NCBI RefSeq assembly: GCF_036662795.1
Contig: NZ_JBAFWZ010000015.1
Location: forward strand, 1-64,000
DNA: 64,000 nt
Direction of reading: 5' to 3'
Source: Lysinibacillus_B sp036662795
GTDB taxonomy: Bacteria; Bacillota; Bacilli; Bacillales_A; Planococcaceae
Of this stretch, positions 26,076-33,962 are shown piece by piece (the first letter of the stretch is position 1; every line of letters starts with the position of its first letter). A program made the position numbers and the translations under genes. The notes under the pieces are model-generated. The model saw only the letters and a list, made by a program, of their open reading frames with translations. It did no database searches and was not told where the DNA came from.

Positions 26076-26320
26076 AGCTAGTATTTAAATAACGAATTTT
26101 CGGATGGGCTAGTTAATTTGAAAAACGGCGAGTATTTAAAAAAGTTGGCTAGTTTCTAAACAACGAATTTTCACAGTGGCTAGTAAATTTCAAAATGTGG
26201 CTAGTATTTCGAAAAAAATGGCTAGTATTTTTGAAATTACGGCTAGTATTTCGAAAAATGTGGCTAGTATCTGAAAAAGTAACGAAGACCCAAACTACGA
26301 AACTTCACATAGGCGAGTTA
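26076..26320 (-). repeat. Degenerate tandem array, 21/31-bp units beginning ACTAGCCA (array 2)
   Basis: Ten units in the opposite orientation to array 1. The motif cytosines on the plus strand lie at 26078, 26109, 26129, 26149, 26180, 26201, 26222, 26243, 26264 and 26314. Spacings are 31, 20, 20, 31, 21, 21, 21, 21 and 50. Most units read ACTAGCCA plus a tail such as CATTTTTCGAAAT. Both 31-bp units, like the one in array 1, carry GAAAATTCG ten to twelve bases into the unit. It lies in the convergent gap between the MFS gene and the IS/nrd side. Confidence 0.78.
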
Positions 26321-26363
26321 ATCAAAAAATGCTTTCGTCTCAACTAAAAAATGCAATACGTAA

Positions 26364-26382
26364 AAAAGAGCGGGGAAATGAT
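26364..26382. terminator. Left half of an IS-split terminator plus left target duplication
   Basis: AAAAGAGCGGG (26364-26374) is the complement of CCCGCTCTTTT at 28260-28270. The adjoining GAAATGAT (26375-26382) repeats at 28252-28259. Without the IS the sequence is an 11-bp stem with an 8-nt loop and T-runs on both strands, a good bidirectional terminator for the convergent MFS gene and nrdF. Confidence 0.8.
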
Positions 26383-26437
26383 GAGGGCACTGAAAAACTT
26401 TCGTTTTTATTATAATGAACCTTTTTCAGATAAAAAT

Positions 26438-26475
26438 AAGGCACTTCTTGTTCATTTTTGAACAGGAAGTGCCTT
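26438..26475 (-). terminator. Terminator of the IS1182 transposase
   Basis: AAGGCACTTC-TGTTCA / TGAACA-GAAGTGCCTT with a short loop, followed on the minus strand by ATTTTTATC. Confidence 0.8.
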
Positions 26476-26492
26476 ATCTTGGTCTCTATTCC

Positions 26493-27953
26493 TTACTCAT
26501 TTTCCTTTAGTAGCTTTATTATCCGTTTTAAATTGACAGCGAATATCGTTGTGGCACCTTGAATTTCCATGCCAAATAGACCCGCAGCCGATGCCGTATC
26601 GTACCCGTGTCCGTTTTTCAATTCACTATTCTTCGCTTCTATTTTGTAGCGATTTGCGGCAATTTCTTTAAATGCTTCCGTATTTTGAAACGCTTCTTGT
26701 TCGGCATGTATTTCTGACTTGATTGTGACAGAATACGTTTTACTTTTTGCGCCTTCTTTATAACATCCCTCCCTCATTGGACATACTTTGCACTTTTCGA
26801 TATCAAAATAATAAGTCTGACTTTGGCTATTATTCGTTCCTTTTTTTCCAGTACGTGCTTTTCGTGTCGCGAGATGACCAGCCTTACAAACAAACATTCC
26901 AGCATCTTTGTTAAATTCAAACTTATCTTCTTCTTTTCGCGGTCCTTGTGTAAGAATAGGGTTCAACTTTGCGACAAGTGCAATTTTCTCTTTTTTTGTA
27001 TATTCAATATTTGCCTTTTCAGAGTAAGCTGAATCCCCAATAACTGTATTAATTTTCATACCTGCTTGTGTACTTTTATCGATTAATTCTTGAAGATATT
27101 TTCCATCACTTTTTTCACCTGTTGTAACGATAGCCGCTGTAATAATACGTTCATCACTCAACGCGATATGTGTCTTGTAGCCGAAGAAAGAAGATTCAGC
27201 CGTCTTATGCCCTTTTCGCGCATCCGAATCAGAAGAATAGTTTAGATGTTCTTGGAAATCTTCTACAACTTCTTTTAATACATTCAGCTTTTCTTTGACA
27301 GCTGGAATTTGTGCGATTTGTGGTTCTTTTTCAATCGCTGTAATTACTTTTTCACAGTAAGCTAATTCATCCTTTACTTCGTTAGAAGTAGTCTTCGCAG
27401 GAAATTTCTCTTTCATTGATTCGTCTATTTTGTAGACCGCTTTTCGAACGTTTTTTGATTTCTCTTGTAAAAATTCTTTCGGTGATTTTTGGTTGTAACG
27501 TGCTTTTGTATGAGTGGCATCCACAATAATCGTGCCTGTGTTGATGATTTTTTTCTCCAATGCGATTTCAACTGTTTTCCCGATGAGCATGTCTAATAAG
27601 CTTACGTCTTGGAGGCGAAGCCGACGAAATTTCGTAAGTGAGCTAGGGTCAATGACCGGATCTTCCGGCGCCATGTCCAAAAAATATTTGAATGACATAT
27701 CATATTTTGAACGTTCTACTAGGTCGACATCCGATACATCATAAATTGATTTTAATAATAAGTACTTAAACATGCGGATTGGAGGGATTGCATTACGTCC
27801 ATTATCTAAACAATATTTTGTCTTTAATTCTTCTAAAATGAATGAAAAATCAACAAGTTCATTGATTTGGCGAAGCATATTCTCTTTTGGCACAACAATA
27901 TCATAAATGGCCATGAATGGACTTAAGTTAAGAGTTTCTTGATTTGAAATCAT
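26493..27953 (-). CDS. IS1182-family DDE transposase
   Basis: A 486-residue transposase. The N-terminal domain (YCLDNGRNAIPPIRMFKYLLL, seen near 40-60, and MAPEDPVIDPSSLTKFRR) is typical of IS1182. The catalytic triad residues are likely Asp in IIVDATHTKA, Asp in VIGDSAYSEKA and Glu in KIEAKNSELKNGHG. A CKVCPMREGC zinc-like motif precedes the last. The ATG at 27953 has GGTGG eight bases upstream; the longer frame extends into the IS leader hairpin and is not protein-like. The reading frame is uninterrupted, so the enzyme may be active. Confidence 0.9.
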   Translation of the reverse strand: MISNQETLNLSPFMAIYDIVVPKENMLRQINELVDFSFILEELKTKYCLDNGRNAIPPIRMFKYLLLKSIYDVSDVDLVERSKYDMSFKYFLDMAPEDPVIDPSSLTKFRRLRLQDVSLLDMLIGKTVEIALEKKIINTGTIIVDATHTKARYNQKSPKEFLQEKSKNVRKAVYKIDESMKEKFPAKTTSNEVKDELAYCEKVITAIEKEPQIAQIPAVKEKLNVLKEVVEDFQEHLNYSSDSDARKGHKTAESSFFGYKTHIALSDERIITAAIVTTGEKSDGKYLQELIDKSTQAGMKINTVIGDSAYSEKANIEYTKKEKIALVAKLNPILTQGPRKEEDKFEFNKDAGMFVCKAGHLATRKARTGKKGTNNSQSQTYYFDIEKCKVCPMREGCYKEGAKSKTYSVTIKSEIHAEQEAFQNTEAFKEIAANRYKIEAKNSELKNGHGYDTASAAGLFGMEIQGATTIFAVNLKRIIKLLKENE

Positions 27954-28019
27954 TGGAAGCACCACCTGCATATTAATTCTTTTATTATATATGAAAGGGT
28001 AAATAAAATAATAGTATGA

Positions 28020-28160
28020 TAGATTCCGTTGTTTGGAGAAGCATCGCTCGACTCCTGCGGGAAAGCGAGACAGTCGAGACCCCGCACGAAGCGAAGCGTA
28101 GGAGGAGGCTCGGCGCTCGCCCGCGGAAAGCGAGCGGAATGCTTCGGAAAACAACACAGT
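28020..28160 (-). repeat. Long GC-rich imperfect hairpin inside the IS, upstream of the transposase
   Basis: Arms GTTGTTT / AAACAAC, GAAGCAT / ATGCTTC and GCTCG / CGAGC pair in order across about 130 bases. GC content is far above the surrounding DNA. Similar hairpins accompany IS elements in other Bacillus-related genomes. It may limit read-through or translation of the transposase. Confidence 0.65.
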
Positions 28161-28174
28161 CACAGTGCCAAATG

Positions 28175-28217
28175 AAAAAAGCGAGGTATTCAACGATTAA
28201 ATCGTTAAATACCTCGC
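28175..28217 (-). terminator. Terminator at the right end of the IS
   Basis: GCGAGGTATT / AATACCTCGC plus AACGAT / ATCGTT form a 17-position stem with one mismatch, followed on the minus strand by TTTTTT. It faces transcripts arriving from nrdF and protects the transposase gene from them. Confidence 0.82.
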
Positions 28218-28293
28218 AACGTGAGTAGATATGGACTTTTTCAGTGCCCTCGAAATGATCCCGCTCTTTTACTTTACTCGTAGCTATTTTGCT

Positions 28294-29271
28294 CTATTGG
28301 ATATCATCAAAATTAAATGTATCGTCAGTAATTGGTGCTACTTTCGCAACAGCATATGTGGAGCCCTTCTGAGAGAAGAAATCATATGTTGACCCTTCAT
28401 TACGAATACCATTCATCACGATCGGGTTTACCTCTTCCTCTGGGAACATCGCATCAAAGCCAACATTCATTAGTGCCTTATTGGCATTATAACGAACATA
28501 CGCCTTTACTTCCGGACTAAGCCCTGTTTCCGCATATACATCATCTGTATAACGCATTTCATTTTGATAAAGATCAAGCAAGTACTCATAGCCCCAAAGC
28601 TTTAGTTCATCCTGTTTGTCTGCTGGAATTTGCTTAAAGATGTTTTGTGCAAAGAAGCCAACCGCAACGCCGTGAATCGACTCATCACGTAAAATGAGTG
28701 ATATCACCTCTGCACTATTTCGTAAAAAGCCTTGTCCACCTAAGTACAGCGGATAGAAAAAGCCTGAGTAGAATAAGAATGATTCAAGCATAACAGAGGC
28801 AAACATCGCCTTCCACAAACTTTCAGGATCATCCTCTTTAATCGACGTATACACTTCATTAATTTTCGTCGCTTTATATTGAAGAAACTCATTCTTCTTA
28901 ACCCAGTCAAATACTTCATCAATTTCTGTATTTGTACAAAGAGTTGTAAAAATATAAGAATAGGATTTTGCGTGGATTGCTTCAAAGGCGCCGAAAACTG
29001 TTAATACCGCCTTCTCTTGATAATCCGGTGTGAACCTTGCAATTTCATTCATCCCAATATTTGTTTGTACAGTATCAAGAAGTGTTAAGCCACCAAATAC
29101 CTTTTTATACGTATCCTGATGCTCAAATTCCTTCCATTGCTTAATATCCTTACTTACCGCGATTTCTTCTGGGAACCAAATTTGCTTCCATTGCTGATCC
29201 CAAAAAACTTTGGCAAGCTCACTTGTTGGTTGATTCCAGTTAACCGCCTCAAACTTTGTTACACCTGGCAT
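28294..29271 (-). CDS. nrdF: Class Ib ribonucleotide reductase, beta subunit
   Basis: A 325-residue ferritin-like radical-generating subunit. Metal-ligand helices are visible: FEAIHAKSYSYIF (about 100-112), MLESFLFYSGFF and RDESIHGVAVGF. In class Ib it holds a Mn- or Fe-tyrosyl radical and works with NrdE, with NrdI supplying the oxidant. The ATG at 29271 is preceded by GAGGAG and overlaps the end of nrdE by 13 bases, showing translational coupling. It is the last gene of nrdHIEF. Its terminator was split by the IS. Confidence 0.95.
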   Translation of the reverse strand: MPGVTKFEAVNWNQPTSELAKVFWDQQWKQIWFPEEIAVSKDIKQWKEFEHQDTYKKVFGGLTLLDTVQTNIGMNEIARFTPDYQEKAVLTVFGAFEAIHAKSYSYIFTTLCTNTEIDEVFDWVKKNEFLQYKATKINEVYTSIKEDDPESLWKAMFASVMLESFLFYSGFFYPLYLGGQGFLRNSAEVISLILRDESIHGVAVGFFAQNIFKQIPADKQDELKLWGYEYLLDLYQNEMRYTDDVYAETGLSPEVKAYVRYNANKALMNVGFDAMFPEEEVNPIVMNGIRNEGSTYDFFSQKGSTYAVAKVAPITDDTFNFDDIQ

Positions 29272-31352
29272 GATACACACTCCTCTAATGTTTGTAGACG
29301 CTGACGTACATAATACACAGATTTAATTCCTTTCATCCATGCATAAATGTACACCTTTGCAAGCTGCTCAGTAGTCCAGCTATCTGTCACGTACAGTGTC
29401 ATCGAAACGCCTTGGTCTATATGCTTTTGCGCTGCTGCATAAAGGTCAATAAGTTTGAATTGGTCCACTTCGTATGCTTCTGTATAAAGATGCTCATTTT
29501 CATTTGTTAAAAATGGCATCGGATAAATCGTACGACTATCTGCATAGTCACGAACTTCAACACGTTCAGTACACGGGGCAATCGATGCCGTACTGCTACG
29601 AATATAAGAAATACTACCCGTAGGTGCAATTGCTAAACGATACGCATGGAAAATTCCGTGCTTCATAACATCCTCTTTAAGTGCCTGCCACATTTCACGT
29701 GTAATCTGTGGGACGTTTCCTAACGCCTTTTCCACTGCTGGCTCTAATAAACTGCCCTCTTTCGTTGTATAGCTATCGAAATAAGCGCCTGTTGCATAAT
29801 CACTTTCTTCAAACCGATCAAAGGTTACGCCCTTTTCCTTCGCAATTTCCATCGATGATTTTATCGAGAAGTAGTTCACTGCTTCCATAAACGCATCAAT
29901 AAATGCAACAGATTCCTTAGAACCATATACAATGCCCTCAGTCACAAGATGGCCATGTAGGTTCATTACACCTAAGCCAATCGAGTGCATTAACTTATTC
30001 GCCTTCGCTACAGAAGGAACATTTTTAATATTTGTCATTTGCGATACGTTCGTTAGCAAACGAACAGCTGTATCGACTAATGTTTCGAAATCCCCGACCT
30101 TTGTTGCCTTATAAATATCTAGGGAACCTAGGTTACAGCTTACATCTAGGCCGTATTGATTTGGCTCGTCCTGATCGGTAATGACACTAGTTTCCTGCAC
30201 CTGCAGAATTTCCGTACATAGATTAGACATTTTTACGCGACCAATGCTCTTTAACGGATGTGCTTCATTCACATTATCATCAAAAATTTCAAACGGATAG
30301 CCCGATTCAAACTGTGCCTTCTTAATTTCTGTATAAAGCTTACGTGCATTTAAACGTTTTAGCTTGCGAATGTTTGGATTATCGAGTAACTCGTAATACA
30401 TTTCGCTCATGCTAATTTCAGACATGCGCTTGCCGTATTCCTTATAAATATCGTAAGAGCTAAATAACACAATATCTTTATTTCGCTTCATTAGCTCAAA
30501 GAAGATTGTTGGAAGGATAACACCTGTAGATAATGTTGCTAAGCGAATTTTTTCATCTGCATTTGGTTTTTTCGAGGAAATAAAATTCTCAATATCTCCG
30601 TGGAAAATGTTTAAGTACACAACACCTGAACCGTTACGCTGTCCTAATTGGTTGGAATAGGAGAAGGAGTTTTCTAGCAGCTTTGCAACAGGCATTACAC
30701 CACTAGCTCTGTTCAAAATCCCTTTAATTGGATCACCTAATGGACGTAAATCAGTTAAATTTACACCGACACCACCACCAAGACGTGATAGCTCTAAGCA
30801 GTAGCCAATATTTTCGGCAATGCTATTCATCGTGTCATCCATTGTTAGCTTAAAGCAGCTTACTAACTCTCCGCGCGCTTTTTTACCACTATTCAATGCA
30901 GTAGGTGTAGCAGGCTGGTATGCTTCCATCATCGCTTCGACAGCTTTTTCTGCCAACCTTTCATCACCTTGTGCGAGATAAAGGGCGATAATAACGATAC
31001 GATCCTCGTACTTTTCTAAAATTTCCTTGCCATCTCGACTTTTCATCGCATAGCTTTCGTAAAATTTGCTTGCACTCATAAAGGATGGGAAGCGGAACTT
31101 ATAAGCGTATGCTTTTTTATACATACTTTTTATAAATGCTGGCGTATATTGGTCGATAAATTCTTTTTCATAATAGCCTTCATCGACTAAGTATCGAATT
31201 TTTTCCTCTACGTCGATAAAGTAACGCATACGAACGTTAACATCCTCTAAAAAGTATCGGCGTGTTGCTTCTTTATCCTTCGCTAAATCGAGCTCACCAG
31301 TTGCATGATAGCGATTTAATACTTCATTATTTAACTTCAAGTATTGTTTCAT
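29259..31352 (-). CDS. nrdE: Class Ib ribonucleotide reductase, alpha subunit
   Basis: About 697 residues, the catalytic subunit that reduces ribonucleoside diphosphates. It has the N-terminal class Ib region, the active-site segment GELVSCFKLTMDD, SRLGGGVGVNLTDLR, the conserved cysteine in MSNLCTEI, and the C-terminal redox pair ECVSCQV that accepts electrons from NrdH. The ATG at 31352 is chosen because GAGG lies six bases upstream; the first ATG touches that site. It overlaps nrdI by 26 bases and nrdF by 13. Confidence 0.95.
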   Translation of the reverse strand: MKQYLKLNNEVLNRYHATGELDLAKDKEATRRYFLEDVNVRMRYFIDVEEKIRYLVDEGYYEKEFIDQYTPAFIKSMYKKAYAYKFRFPSFMSASKFYESYAMKSRDGKEILEKYEDRIVIIALYLAQGDERLAEKAVEAMMEAYQPATPTALNSGKKARGELVSCFKLTMDDTMNSIAENIGYCLELSRLGGGVGVNLTDLRPLGDPIKGILNRASGVMPVAKLLENSFSYSNQLGQRNGSGVVYLNIFHGDIENFISSKKPNADEKIRLATLSTGVILPTIFFELMKRNKDIVLFSSYDIYKEYGKRMSEISMSEMYYELLDNPNIRKLKRLNARKLYTEIKKAQFESGYPFEIFDDNVNEAHPLKSIGRVKMSNLCTEILQVQETSVITDQDEPNQYGLDVSCNLGSLDIYKATKVGDFETLVDTAVRLLTNVSQMTNIKNVPSVAKANKLMHSIGLGVMNLHGHLVTEGIVYGSKESVAFIDAFMEAVNYFSIKSSMEIAKEKGVTFDRFEESDYATGAYFDSYTTKEGSLLEPAVEKALGNVPQITREMWQALKEDVMKHGIFHAYRLAIAPTGSISYIRSSTASIAPCTERVEVRDYADSRTIYPMPFLTNENEHLYTEAYEVDQFKLIDLYAAAQKHIDQGVSMTLYVTDSWTTEQLAKVYIYAWMKGIKSVYYVRQRLQTLEECVSCQV

Positions 31353-31716
31353 AGTCATCCTCTTTCACACAATCATTATAAAATGCAAGGATTGCCTCAT
31401 AATCCTTTGAAAACCCTCGTAAATCAATCTTTCTAACTAGCGGTATATGGTAGTCTGAAGCGAGTTTATCACCAGCAAGTCCAAAAACATCTAAACCAAA
31501 ATTACTGTTTCCACTAACGACAATCCCTTTACATAACGTAGCGTTCTGTTCCATAAAGGCTTGGACAACAGCGGGCACATCACCAAGTCCATCTGTGTAC
31601 GTACAAAGGATAAATGGTGTTTCAATTACTGTATCTTTTGTAATTTCGATAGCTGGTAGGTTTAGTTTTTGGACAATATAGCGTACATTCCCTGTTCGAC
31701 TAGCATAGGCAATCAC
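31327..31716 (-). CDS. nrdI: NrdI flavodoxin-like protein
   Basis: A 129-residue flavodoxin-fold protein that supplies the superoxide-type oxidant for assembling the manganese cofactor of NrdF. The FMN phosphate loop is YASRTGNVRY, followed by CTYTDGLGDVP and SGNSNFG, all typical of NrdI. Translation starts at GTG (31714-31716), overlapping the nrdH stop in the sequence GTGA. Confidence 0.92.
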   Translation of the reverse strand: MIAYASRTGNVRYIVQKLNLPAIEITKDTVIETPFILCTYTDGLGDVPAVVQAFMEQNATLCKGIVVSGNSNFGLDVFGLAGDKLASDYHIPLVRKIDLRGFSKDYEAILAFYNDCVKEDDYETILEVK

Positions 31717-31940
31717 TGCGTAAGCATCTCAATTCGCGATACAATCTCCTGCACATCATGAATTAGTTCGCCTTCAACCTCTAAAATAGGAACACTCATC
31801 AAGCCAGCATTGATAATTTTTTCTTTTGCTTGCTCATTGTGATCAATATTAATCATTTCAACTGAATCGAATCCAGCTTGCACTAACTCAGATTTCACCC
31901 ATAGGCATTTTGGACAAATTGTTTTTGTGTATAATTTCAT
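31713..31940 (-). CDS. nrdH: NrdH-redoxin
   Basis: A 75-residue glutaredoxin-like protein with thioredoxin-like function, the electron donor to NrdE. The redox motif is CPKC (TICPKCLWVK) and the substrate-side segment SVPILEVEG is present. The ATG at 31940 lies nine bases after GAGG at 31950-31953; the longer frame begins within that region. First gene of nrdHIEF, downstream of a cobalamin riboswitch. Confidence 0.92.
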   Translation of the reverse strand: MKLYTKTICPKCLWVKSELVQAGFDSVEMINIDHNEQAKEKIINAGLMSVPILEVEGELIHDVQEIVSRIEMLTQ

Positions 31941-32000
31941 TTTTTCATTCCTCATTTCATTAATTTATGTATAGTCTCCGTTATCCCTAAACATGGGACA

Positions 32001-32035
32001 AAAATAAAAAGACTACCTCAAATGTGAGATAATCT
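32001..32035 (-). terminator. Riboswitch expression-platform terminator before nrdH
   Basis: An imperfect stem (32010-32020 with 32025-32035: AGA, TA and CTCA pair with TGAG, TA and TCT) followed on the minus strand by TTTTTATTTTTG. It stands between the aptamer and nrdH, so it can stop transcription when B12 is bound. Confidence 0.7.
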
Positions 32036-32099
32036 AAAATGGACACACTAAAGCTTCGCATCCATTTACTCTACCCCGAAGAAATGTACTGTCTTTTTA

Positions 32100-32240
32100 T
32101 TGAGGCGGTCTCCTGGCTCATCTTCATCACTTCTTACACCTTCCCGTTGGAACAGTGGTATCACGTAAGTCGCTCGGATTTACAGTTGCGGGGACAGCGC
32201 TAGATTTTCACCAGCTTCCCTTTCAACTACATATAGTAGT
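32100..32240 (-). ncRNA. Cobalamin (B12) riboswitch controlling nrdHIEF
   Basis: On the minus strand the aptamer reads, in order, AAAGGGAAGCTGGTGAAAAT, then CTGTCCCCGCAACTGTAA, ACCACTG and GCCAGGAGACC. These are the core segments of the cobalamin riboswitch including the B12-box region (GCAACTG where GCCACTG is usual). A terminator follows and then nrdHIEF. Such switches on B12-independent reductases occur where a B12-dependent class II enzyme also exists. Confidence 0.92.
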
Positions 32241-32285
32241 ACCTAAATAAAAAATAACACAATATATTGTGATTCAACGATTTCA

Positions 32286-32315
32286 AGTATAGCATGACCA
32301 ATCTTTTACTGTAAA
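32286..32315 (-). promoter_or_regulatory. SigA-type promoter of the riboswitch-nrd transcript
   Basis: Minus-strand TTTACA (32310-32315), 18 bases, TATACT (32286-32291). The -35 box overlaps the last codons of cobC. Confidence 0.5.
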
Positions 32316-32905
32316 TAAGTATTTTGTACTTTCCTCAAGGTAAACTCCTGAATTTCCCAAATACCGTCACAATAATTTAGCTTTACAACACCACAGCTAG
32401 GGATTAAATCGGATAAAGAATGGAGTCTTTCACCGCTTAATTTCCACAACAAACAATGAATAGCGATCCCGTGTGATACCATTATGATATTTTTTTCATT
32501 TTTTTGAGCAACACTTTGCAAGCAGGCATGCATTCTATTTGCTACTGACTGAAATGTTTCCTGAGTGGTCGGTTGAAAAGATTGAGGTGAACACACATAT
32601 TGCTCGTAACAAGGATCTCTTTCCAAATATTGAAGCTCTTTTCCTTGCCACTCACCTAAAAATATTTCCTTTAGCCGCGCATCAATCACTGGCTCCTGGG
32701 CTGGTACAATAAGTCGGGCAGTAGAAATCGCCCGCCCTAAGTCACTGCTATAAACAGTATCGATATCCATTCCCTGAAAAGTATACTGAAGCGCCCTTGC
32801 TTGCTGTACTCCTAATTCGGTTAATTCCGAGTCAAGCCAGCCCTGTAACTTGCCTAGCTTATTCCACTCCGTCTCACCGTGTCTTACTAGGTAAATTGTT
32901 TTCAT
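32306..32905 (-). CDS. cobC: Histidine phosphatase, probable alpha-ribazole phosphatase
   Basis: A 199-residue histidine phosphatase with the phosphohistidine motif RHGETEWN at the N-terminus and the second catalytic histidine in MVSHGIAIH. Its place at the end of a cobinamide salvage operon points to alpha-ribazole-5'-phosphate phosphatase, which makes alpha-ribazole for the lower ligand of B12. AAAGG lies ten bases before the ATG at 32905, which overlaps the end of cobD by 32 bases. By sequence alone it could be another phosphoglycerate-mutase-like enzyme. Confidence 0.8.
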   Translation of the reverse strand: MKTIYLVRHGETEWNKLGKLQGWLDSELTELGVQQARALQYTFQGMDIDTVYSSDLGRAISTARLIVPAQEPVIDARLKEIFLGEWQGKELQYLERDPCYEQYVCSPQSFQPTTQETFQSVANRMHACLQSVAQKNEKNIIMVSHGIAIHCLLWKLSGERLHSLSDLIPSCGVVKLNYCDGIWEIQEFTLRKVQNTYLQ

Positions 32906-33962
32906 ATTCCACAAACCTTTTAGTAAATTCATTCATTGCTTCTTCATCCTTCATGCCAATCCGAAACCACTGACCATCCAAGCCGATATAGTTTTCCGTA
33001 TGCCGTAACACGATTCCATGCTGAAGGAAATATAGATAGGCTTCCGGTACACTCCACCCCATCGGTAGTTTGAATGTTAGAAAGTTGGCTTCGCTAGCCG
33101 TTACAGCACAGCCATGTTGCATTAAAAAATGACTCATAGCCGTTCGCATTTTCGTACTATTTTCACCAGATATTTGGACAAAGGCGGATTCTTCTAAGCA
33201 TTGGCAGCCAATTGCAATCGCAATGCCGCTAACACTCCAATGAGGTAAATAATTGTAGATATTTGACGCATGCCTACTAACTAAATAGCCAAGGCGAACG
33301 CCAGCTAAAGCATACATTTTTGTCATTGATCGTAAGACAAATAAATTGGCATAGCGGACAGTTAAATCGATTACCGATTCTTTTTCATCCGTCCAATCCA
33401 TAAACGCCTCATCAACAACTACGGCACAGCCAACCTTTTCACCGTAAGCTAATAGCTCTTCAATTTCCTCACGAGCTGTCAGAACACCCGTTGGATTATT
33501 TGGGTTGCAAAGGTAAATTACGTCACCCTTGTCCATCGCCTTTTTTAGTGCTTGCATCGGTAGCTTATAGAGACAAATATCCTCTACAACAATCGACTCC
33601 ACATGAACGTTTTGCTGTAAAAGCGTTCGTTTATATTCAGAAAAGGAGGGCTCCACAATAATGGCATGCTTTTCTCTAAAAAACTGCGCGATTGCCATTA
33701 GTAATTCCGCTGCCCCATTCCCTACTACAACAAAATCATTAGGCACTCTGTGAACGCTAGCTACTTTACTCCGAAAAGGTTCTGCAAGCATATCTGGATA
33801 ACTTCCGACACTTTCCAACAACGCTGGCCAAAGCTTTTTAATCGATGAAGGACTCCCTAGAACATTCACATTTTCACTTAAATCATAAATCTTTTCAGGC
33901 ATTGGTAACTGAAGTTGCCTATATAAAGCCAATGCATTTGCTCCATGCGCAGGTAATGCCAA
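32874..33962 (-). CDS. cobD: Threonine-phosphate decarboxylase, PLP-dependent
   Basis: A 362-residue class I/II aminotransferase-fold enzyme. Seen are the N-terminal ALPAHGANALALY typical of CobD, YLCNPNNPTG, VVVDEAFMDW and the PLP-lysine region RSMTKMYALAGVRLGYL. It decarboxylates L-threonine phosphate to aminopropanol phosphate, the linker of B12. I use TTG 33962, six bases after GGAGGG; another TTG at 33977 overlaps that site. It overlaps cbiB by 44 bases. Confidence 0.85.
   Translation of the reverse strand: MALPAHGANALALYRQLQLPMPEKIYDLSENVNVLGSPSSIKKLWPALLESVGSYPDMLAEPFRSKVASVHRVPNDFVVVGNGAAELLMAIAQFFREKHAIIVEPSFSEYKRTLLQQNVHVESIVVEDICLYKLPMQALKKAMDKGDVIYLCNPNNPTGVLTAREEIEELLAYGEKVGCAVVVDEAFMDWTDEKESVIDLTVRYANLFVLRSMTKMYALAGVRLGYLVSRHASNIYNYLPHWSVSGIAIAIGCQCLEESAFVQISGENSTKMRTAMSHFLMQHGCAVTASEANFLTFKLPMGWSVPEAYLYFLQHGIVLRHTENYIGLDGQWFRIGMKDEEAMNEFTKRFVEYENNLPSKTR

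Larger units (their letters stand above)
26383..28251 (-). mobile_element. IS1182-family insertion sequence, 1869 bp, apparently intact
   Basis: The ends are inverted repeats of GAGGGCACTGAAAAA (26383-26397; complement at 28237-28251), with a further scattered match. An 8-bp direct repeat GAAATGAT flanks both ends, which marks the insertion. The element carries one full-length DDE transposase gene, a terminator hairpin inside each end, and a long GC-rich hairpin between the transposase start and the right end. Confidence 0.9.

Noticed and set aside
27954..28193. N-terminal extension of the transposase frame
   Set aside because: It is translated from the GC-rich IS hairpin, is rich in Arg/Ser, and the ATG at 27953 has a ribosome binding site.
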